From: CAIZGX01 sp039805165
GTDB taxonomy: Bacteria; Bacteroidota; Bacteroidia; Flavobacteriales_D; Sanyastnellaceae
Assembly (NCBI GenBank): GCA_039805165.1
Contig: JBDLUS010000048.1
Span: 1 to 11,296 of the forward strand
Length of the DNA: 11,296 bases
Direction of reading: 5' to 3'
Shown here: positions 7,668 through 11,296 of the stretch, piece after piece
How the letters are laid out: the number at the start of each line of letters is the position of its first letter
Position numbering within the stretch: position 1 is the first letter of the stretch
Made by a program: the position numbers and the translations under genes
The notes under the pieces: generated by a model
The model's input: only the letters and a program-made list of their open reading frames with translations
The model's database searches: none
Told to the model about the DNA's origin: nothing

Positions 7668-7702
7668 TGCTAAACATTCGAGAAAATAAACCATTCAAGC
7701 AG

Positions 7703-8857
7703 ATGCCTAAGAAAATACTGTACATTTTTTTAGTGGCATTGGTTTTCACTTTGGGTTCGGCTTATCGTATTTCGAAGAAAGTAGAGACAACGGATAAAAA
7801 GTTTATTGTTGTGTTAGATGCCGGACACGGCGGAACAGATCCTGGAACACTTGGAACAGGACGCTACAAGACTTCCGAAAAAGACATTGCCCTCGACGTC
7901 ACACTGAAAGTGGGAAAACTCATTGAACAAAACTACCCGAACGTTAAAGTGGTTTATACAAGAACGGGCGACACCTTCCCTACCCTGAAACGTCGTGTTG
8001 AAATTGCAAACACCAACAACGCCGACCTCTTCATAAGCATTCACTGCAACGCCAATCCAAATACCGAAGCTTCCGGCTCCGAGTCTTTCGTGATGGGATT
8101 GCACAAGTCTGAAGAAAGTTTGCGTAACGCCATGCGAGAAAACGCTTCCATCTATCTGGAAAGCAACGGAGGGAAAGACTACGACGGTTTCGACCCGAAC
8201 AATCCAGACACCTACATTGCCATGAGTCTTCGCGAAAACATTTATCAAGACAAGAGTATCCTCTTAGCGAAGAACGTTCAAGACGAATTCGTGAAATTGG
8301 GACGAAAAGACCGCGGCGTGAAGCAAGCGCCTTATTACGTGATCACCTTCACCAACATGCCAAGTATCCTCATTGAATTGGGATTCCTTTCCAACAACAA
8401 AGAAGAAGATTACTTGCAGAGCAAGGCGGCGAAGGAAGAATTGAGCTCTGCGGTGTATCGCGCCTTTGTCGATTACCAAAGCAAACTTTTCAACATTCAG
8501 CCAACGAATGCGCCATCTCCGGCTGTGGTTGTAGAGCAACCTGTCAAGCAAAATACGTTTGAAGGACTTATTTGGGAAGAGATTCCTTCCAACGAAGTCG
8601 CATTCAAGATTCAGATACTCAGTTCCGCCACCCCTATTCAAAAAAAATCAAATCAATTTAAAGGTTTAGACAGAATTGAGGAATACCTTAGCAACGGCGC
8701 ACACAAGTACCTAGTTGGAAGCACTCGAAGTTTAGACGACGCCAAGAAGAATCAAAAGATTCTTCGCGACGCTGGATTCAGCGGAGCATTCGTTGTCGCC
8801 TTCGAAAACGGCATTCGAATTAGCAACGAAGAAGCCCTTAAAAAAATTCAGAAATGA
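7703..8857 (+). CDS. N-acetylmuramoyl-L-alanine amidase (Amidase_3) with SPOR-like tail
   Basis: Zinc peptidoglycan amidase that cuts the bond between N-acetylmuramic acid and the stem peptide, acting in the periplasm in cell-wall remodelling or daughter-cell separation. The start ATG at 7703 gives a signal or anchor sequence (MPKKILYIFLVALVFTLGSA); the upstream ATG at 7667 would bury it. Catalytic domain at about 33-262: zinc ligands His42 (DAGHGG), Glu59 (SEKDIAL) and His114 (SIHCNA), and catalytic Glu225 (IELGF). Between His114 and Glu225 is a helical insertion (about 130-210), as in regulated AmiB/AmiC-type enzymes where it covers the active site. After a Pro/Val-rich linker (266-284), residues 298-370 have a SPOR-like pattern (VAFKIQILSS, a helix, KYLVGSTRSLDDAKKNQKILRDAGFSGAFVVAF), which would bind denuded glycan at division sites. 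It overlaps the MlaD gene by 4 bases. Confidence 0.93.
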   Translation: MPKKILYIFLVALVFTLGSAYRISKKVETTDKKFIVVLDAGHGGTDPGTLGTGRYKTSEKDIALDVTLKVGKLIEQNYPNVKVVYTRTGDTFPTLKRRVEIANTNNADLFISIHCNANPNTEASGSESFVMGLHKSEESLRNAMRENASIYLESNGGKDYDGFDPNNPDTYIAMSLRENIYQDKSILLAKNVQDEFVKLGRKDRGVKQAPYYVITFTNMPSILIELGFLSNNKEEDYLQSKAAKEELSSAVYRAFVDYQSKLFNIQPTNAPSPAVVVEQPVKQNTFEGLIWEEIPSNEVAFKIQILSSATPIQKKSNQFKGLDRIEEYLSNGAHKYLVGSTRSLDDAKKNQKILRDAGFSGAFVVAFENGIRISNEEALKKIQK

Positions 8858-9903
8858 GCGGTAAAAAAGCACGCAACGAAGTAGTCATTGGAGCAGTAGT
8901 CATTGTGATTCTAGCGCTGGTGTATTTCGGAGTAAGTTTTTTAAAAGGCGTAAATATCTTTTCAACCCAAACGAGATACTACGCCATCTACGATGAAATC
9001 GGCGGTTTGGAAGTATCCAGCCCGGTAATCATCAACGGTTTCAAAATTGGTATTGTAAAAAGCATCGAGCTTGAATCGAACGGTTCAGGAAGATTGGTGG
9101 TTGAAGTCGTGTTGAATAACGCTGATGTTGCCGTTCCGAAAGATTCGCAACTCAAAATTTACGACTCCGATTTCTTTGGTGGGAAAGCTATTCAAATTGT
9201 TTTGGGTGACAGTTCGGTCATGGCCAACACAAAAGACACCTTAGTCGCTGTGCTTGAAAAAGGACTAGCTGAAACATTGAAAAATGAAATCGACCCAATC
9301 AAGCAAAAGTCTACCGAAATATTTCAACACGTAGACAGTGTGTTGGCAAGCCTTCAACGTACACTCAGTAATTCTGGTGCTGAAGGACTTCCTTCTCTAT
9401 TCAGTTCATTGCAACGCACCATGAACAATCTTGAGTCTACCTCTGCGAATTTGAACGTACTTATTGCCAACAATGGCGGAAGAGTAGCTGAAATCATTGG
9501 AAACGCACAATCGCTAACCAATACGCTCAAAGCAAACAACGAACGCATTGACCAAGCCATTAAAAACATCACGCAATTCACCGACACCCTTTCGCGCATT
9601 CGCTTAACTACCACTCTCTACAAAGTAGATCAAGCTATGGGACATTTTGAAGAGGTTATGACTAAAGTGAATAGCGGACAAGGAACATTAGGTAAACTCG
9701 TGAACAACGACAGCCTTCATCATGAATTGGTGAATGCCACACACAGCCTAGACTTGTTGCTCGACGATATGCGCAACCATCCGAAGAGTTACGTTGGTTT
9801 CTCGCTATTCGGAAGACGGGACGCAGATAAGTTTTCTAAATCAGAATTGGAAGACATGAAAAAAATCATTGACCAAATGATTCAAGAAAAAAGTGGCAAG
9901 TAA
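8854..9903 (+). CDS. MCE/MlaD-family lipid transport protein
   Basis: Membrane-anchored MCE protein, expected to form a ring in the periplasm that carries phospholipid between the membranes with an MlaE/MlaF-type ABC transporter. The start ATG overlaps the amidase stop as ATGA, so translation is probably coupled. One N-terminal membrane helix (about 9-29: VVIGAVVIVILALVYFGVSF), then a single MlaD domain (about 38-118) with the typical IGGLEVSSPVIINGFKIG start and an SDFFGGKAIQI end, then a long helical region (about 135-300) that can form the coiled coil or tunnel seen in extended MCE proteins. At 349 residues it is longer than E. coli MlaD (about 180), as is usual in Bacteroidota. No permease or ATPase partner lies in the window. 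The neighbouring amidase and lptD point to envelope upkeep. Family is sure; the cargo is inferred. Confidence 0.92.
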   Translation: MSGKKARNEVVIGAVVIVILALVYFGVSFLKGVNIFSTQTRYYAIYDEIGGLEVSSPVIINGFKIGIVKSIELESNGSGRLVVEVVLNNADVAVPKDSQLKIYDSDFFGGKAIQIVLGDSSVMANTKDTLVAVLEKGLAETLKNEIDPIKQKSTEIFQHVDSVLASLQRTLSNSGAEGLPSLFSSLQRTMNNLESTSANLNVLIANNGGRVAEIIGNAQSLTNTLKANNERIDQAIKNITQFTDTLSRIRLTTTLYKVDQAMGHFEEVMTKVNSGQGTLGKLVNNDSLHHELVNATHSLDLLLDDMRNHPKSYVGFSLFGRRDADKFSKSELEDMKKIIDQMIQEKSGK

Positions 9904-9931
9904 TTTTTCAATTTAAAAATCGAAATCATTT

Positions 9932-11227
9932 ATGATCTCTCAAATCATATTCGCATTATTACTGGCCGTTGCCGGATTCTTTATCTTCAAAAGATATCAG
10001 TTTGTAAAGGGAAACATTCTCCTCGGACAAAAAGGTCCTGAAACCGATCGCAAAGGCGAACGTCTCAAAACCATGATACTCTTGGCTTTCGGACAAGGCA
10101 AGATGTTCTCCCGTCCGTTCGTGGCACTCATGCACCTCATTCTGTACGTTGGCTTCGTGGTTATCAATATTGAATTAATAGAAATTATTGTAGACGGACT
10201 TACAGGTGAGCATCGTTCATTCGTTGGATTCAGAGGTTACTACAGACTTTTAATTAATCTGTTTGAAGTCCTTGCTGGATTGGTAATTATTGCTTGTGTT
10301 ATTTTCCTGGTTCGCAGAAACTTTGGAAAAATCAAGCGCTTCCAATCTCCTGAAATAAAGCAATGGCCGAAGCGCGATGCAAATATTATTCTCATCACTG
10401 AAATACTTTTAATGAAGGCGTTCTTAATCATGAACGCTGCCGATAGCATTCTAACCGTTCGCAGTGCAACACCTGCGCGTGTGCCTTCATTCTGGGTAAG
10501 TCAAATTTCACAACCGTTCTTAAAACCTTTGTCAACCGGAGCACTGGAAGGCCTTAGTCATTTCTGCTGGTGGTTTCACATTGTGGGAATTCTAGGATTC
10601 ATTGTGTACTTGTCTTATTCGAAACACTTACACATCTTACTTGCTTTCCCTACAACCTATTTCAGCAAGTTGCAATCGCCTGGAAATTTATCGAACGATA
10701 AAGCGGTTACCAACGAGGTGAAGCTTATGCTAGATCCAAACGCTGTTGTTGAACCGGTTGAATTCACGCGCTTTGGGGTGAAAGATGTTGCAGACTTGCA
10801 GCGAACACAACTGCTAAGCGCATACTCTTGCACCGAATGTGGAAGATGTACTTCTGTATGCCCTGCGAACCAAACAGGTAAACTTCTTTCTCCACGAAAA
10901 GTGATGATGGATGTTCGCGATCGCATGGAAGAAATTGGAAATGCGAAAGCAGCCAACAAAGGCGTTTGGGTAGATGACGGAAAGAGTTTGATTCGCGATT
11001 ACATTTCGGAAGAAGAAGTATGGGCATGCACTACGTGCAACGCCTGCACAGATGCTTGCCCAATTAACATTAACCCCATGGAAGTGCTAGTAGATCTTCG
11101 TAGATACTTAATCATGGAAGAATCTAAATCGCCCGACAGCATCACCTCTATGTTTAACAACGTAGAAAACAACGGAGCGCCTTGGGCTATGAGTGCTATG
11201 AACCGTGCAGACTGGACCAACGAATAA
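9932..11227 (+). CDS. Membrane-bound (Fe-S)-binding protein, HdrC/HdrE-like
   Basis: Redox protein joining a membrane domain to a two-cluster ferredoxin domain, like HdrE-HdrC or NarI-type electron carriers. The first 240 residues hold about five membrane helices (about 1-20, 64-87, 107-127, 150-175, 209-235). His68, His216, His232 and His234 lie in or near helices and could bind heme b, by analogy only. The soluble C-terminal part has two CxxCxxCxxxCP motifs, Cys300/303/306/310 (CTECGRCTSVCP) and Cys366/369/372/376 (CTTCNACTDACP), each fit for a [4Fe-4S] cluster. It starts 28 bases after mlaD in an AT-rich spacer with no terminator seen, so it may share that transcript. The next gene looks like the HdrB/HdrD-type partner. 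Donor and acceptor are unknown; quinone-linked electron transfer is an inference. Confidence 0.88.
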   Translation: MISQIIFALLLAVAGFFIFKRYQFVKGNILLGQKGPETDRKGERLKTMILLAFGQGKMFSRPFVALMHLILYVGFVVINIELIEIIVDGLTGEHRSFVGFRGYYRLLINLFEVLAGLVIIACVIFLVRRNFGKIKRFQSPEIKQWPKRDANIILITEILLMKAFLIMNAADSILTVRSATPARVPSFWVSQISQPFLKPLSTGALEGLSHFCWWFHIVGILGFIVYLSYSKHLHILLAFPTTYFSKLQSPGNLSNDKAVTNEVKLMLDPNAVVEPVEFTRFGVKDVADLQRTQLLSAYSCTECGRCTSVCPANQTGKLLSPRKVMMDVRDRMEEIGNAKAANKGVWVDDGKSLIRDYISEEEVWACTTCNACTDACPININPMEVLVDLRRYLIMEESKSPDSITSMFNNVENNGAPWAMSAMNRADWTNE

Positions 11228-11237
11228 TTCGAACAAC

Positions 11238-11296
11238 ATGGATTTCAAGATACGTACAATGGCCGATTGCATGGCCGAAGGAACAACACCCGAAGT
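11238..11296 (+). CDS. Start of a second (Fe-S)-binding / heterodisulfide reductase-related protein, cut by window end
   Basis: ATG at 11238, 10 bases after the stop of the preceding iron-sulfur gene. Only 19 full codons are visible (MDFKIRTMADCMAEGTTPE). The pattern TMADxxAEGxxPE resembles the N-terminus of the Fe-S oxidoreductases that follow the HdrC-like gene in Bacteroidota and carry CCG (HdrB/HdrD-type) domains. The diagnostic Cys-rich motifs lie beyond the window, so the family call rests on this short start and on gene order. Confidence 0.6.
   Translation, partial: MDFKIRTMADCMAEGTTPE

Noticed and set aside
7586..7702. Upstream GTG or ATG starts (7586, 7667) for the amidase
   Set aside because: They overlap lptD or its promoter and put a charged extension before the signal sequence that begins at 7703.
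7615..7749. N-terminal extension of lptD to the ATG read from 7749
   Set aside because: It would place 45 residues before a clear signal peptide and overlap the divergent amidase start; the ATG at 7614 begins the signal peptide exactly.
7814..8248. Minus-strand open frames antisense to the amidase (also 8264-8641)
   Set aside because: Shadow frames of a strongly conserved catalytic domain, with no features of their own.

Overview
The window reads as chromosomal DNA of a Bacteroidota bacterium, probably Flavobacteriia or a close relative. The signs are two proteins with C-terminal type IX secretion (T9SS) sorting domains, a Bacteroidota-style LptD, starts without Shine-Dalgarno sequences, and candidate -7 boxes of the TAnnTTTG type. 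No RNA gene, CRISPR array or transposase was seen.

Left part (1-3636): two plus-strand genes for secreted beta-propeller proteins overlap by 22 bases. The first is cut by the window edge and carries an SBBP-type seven-repeat propeller. The second has a signal peptide and a kelch-like propeller. Both end in a T9SS type A sorting domain. Middle part (3637-5094): an AT-rich orphan gene (3791-4741) encodes an unrecognised protein with one membrane helix and a coiled coil. It is bracketed by direct copies of a 14-bp repeat. After it comes the most unusual stretch of the window: a 14-bp tandem array (4911-4994), then six perfect short hairpins separated by five identical CCTC linkers (5002-5095), ending on the last base of the lptD stop codon.

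Right part (5095-11296): a cell-envelope cluster. lptD (LPS insertion into the outer membrane) runs leftward. Divergent from it, across an 88-base promoter region, run an N-acetylmuramoyl-L-alanine amidase with a possible SPOR-like tail, an MCE/MlaD lipid-transport protein (ATGA overlap with the amidase), a membrane-bound HdrC/HdrE-like iron-sulfur protein, and the first codons of what is probably its HdrB/HdrD-like partner. The first three act on LPS, peptidoglycan and phospholipid. The iron-sulfur pair is probably redox machinery carried in the same transcription unit.

The candidate undescribed element is the repeat and hairpin array at 4911-5095. Its hairpin stems differ in sequence while pairing is kept and the linkers are constant, which suggests selection on structure. 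The orphan gene beside it is the main unknown protein.
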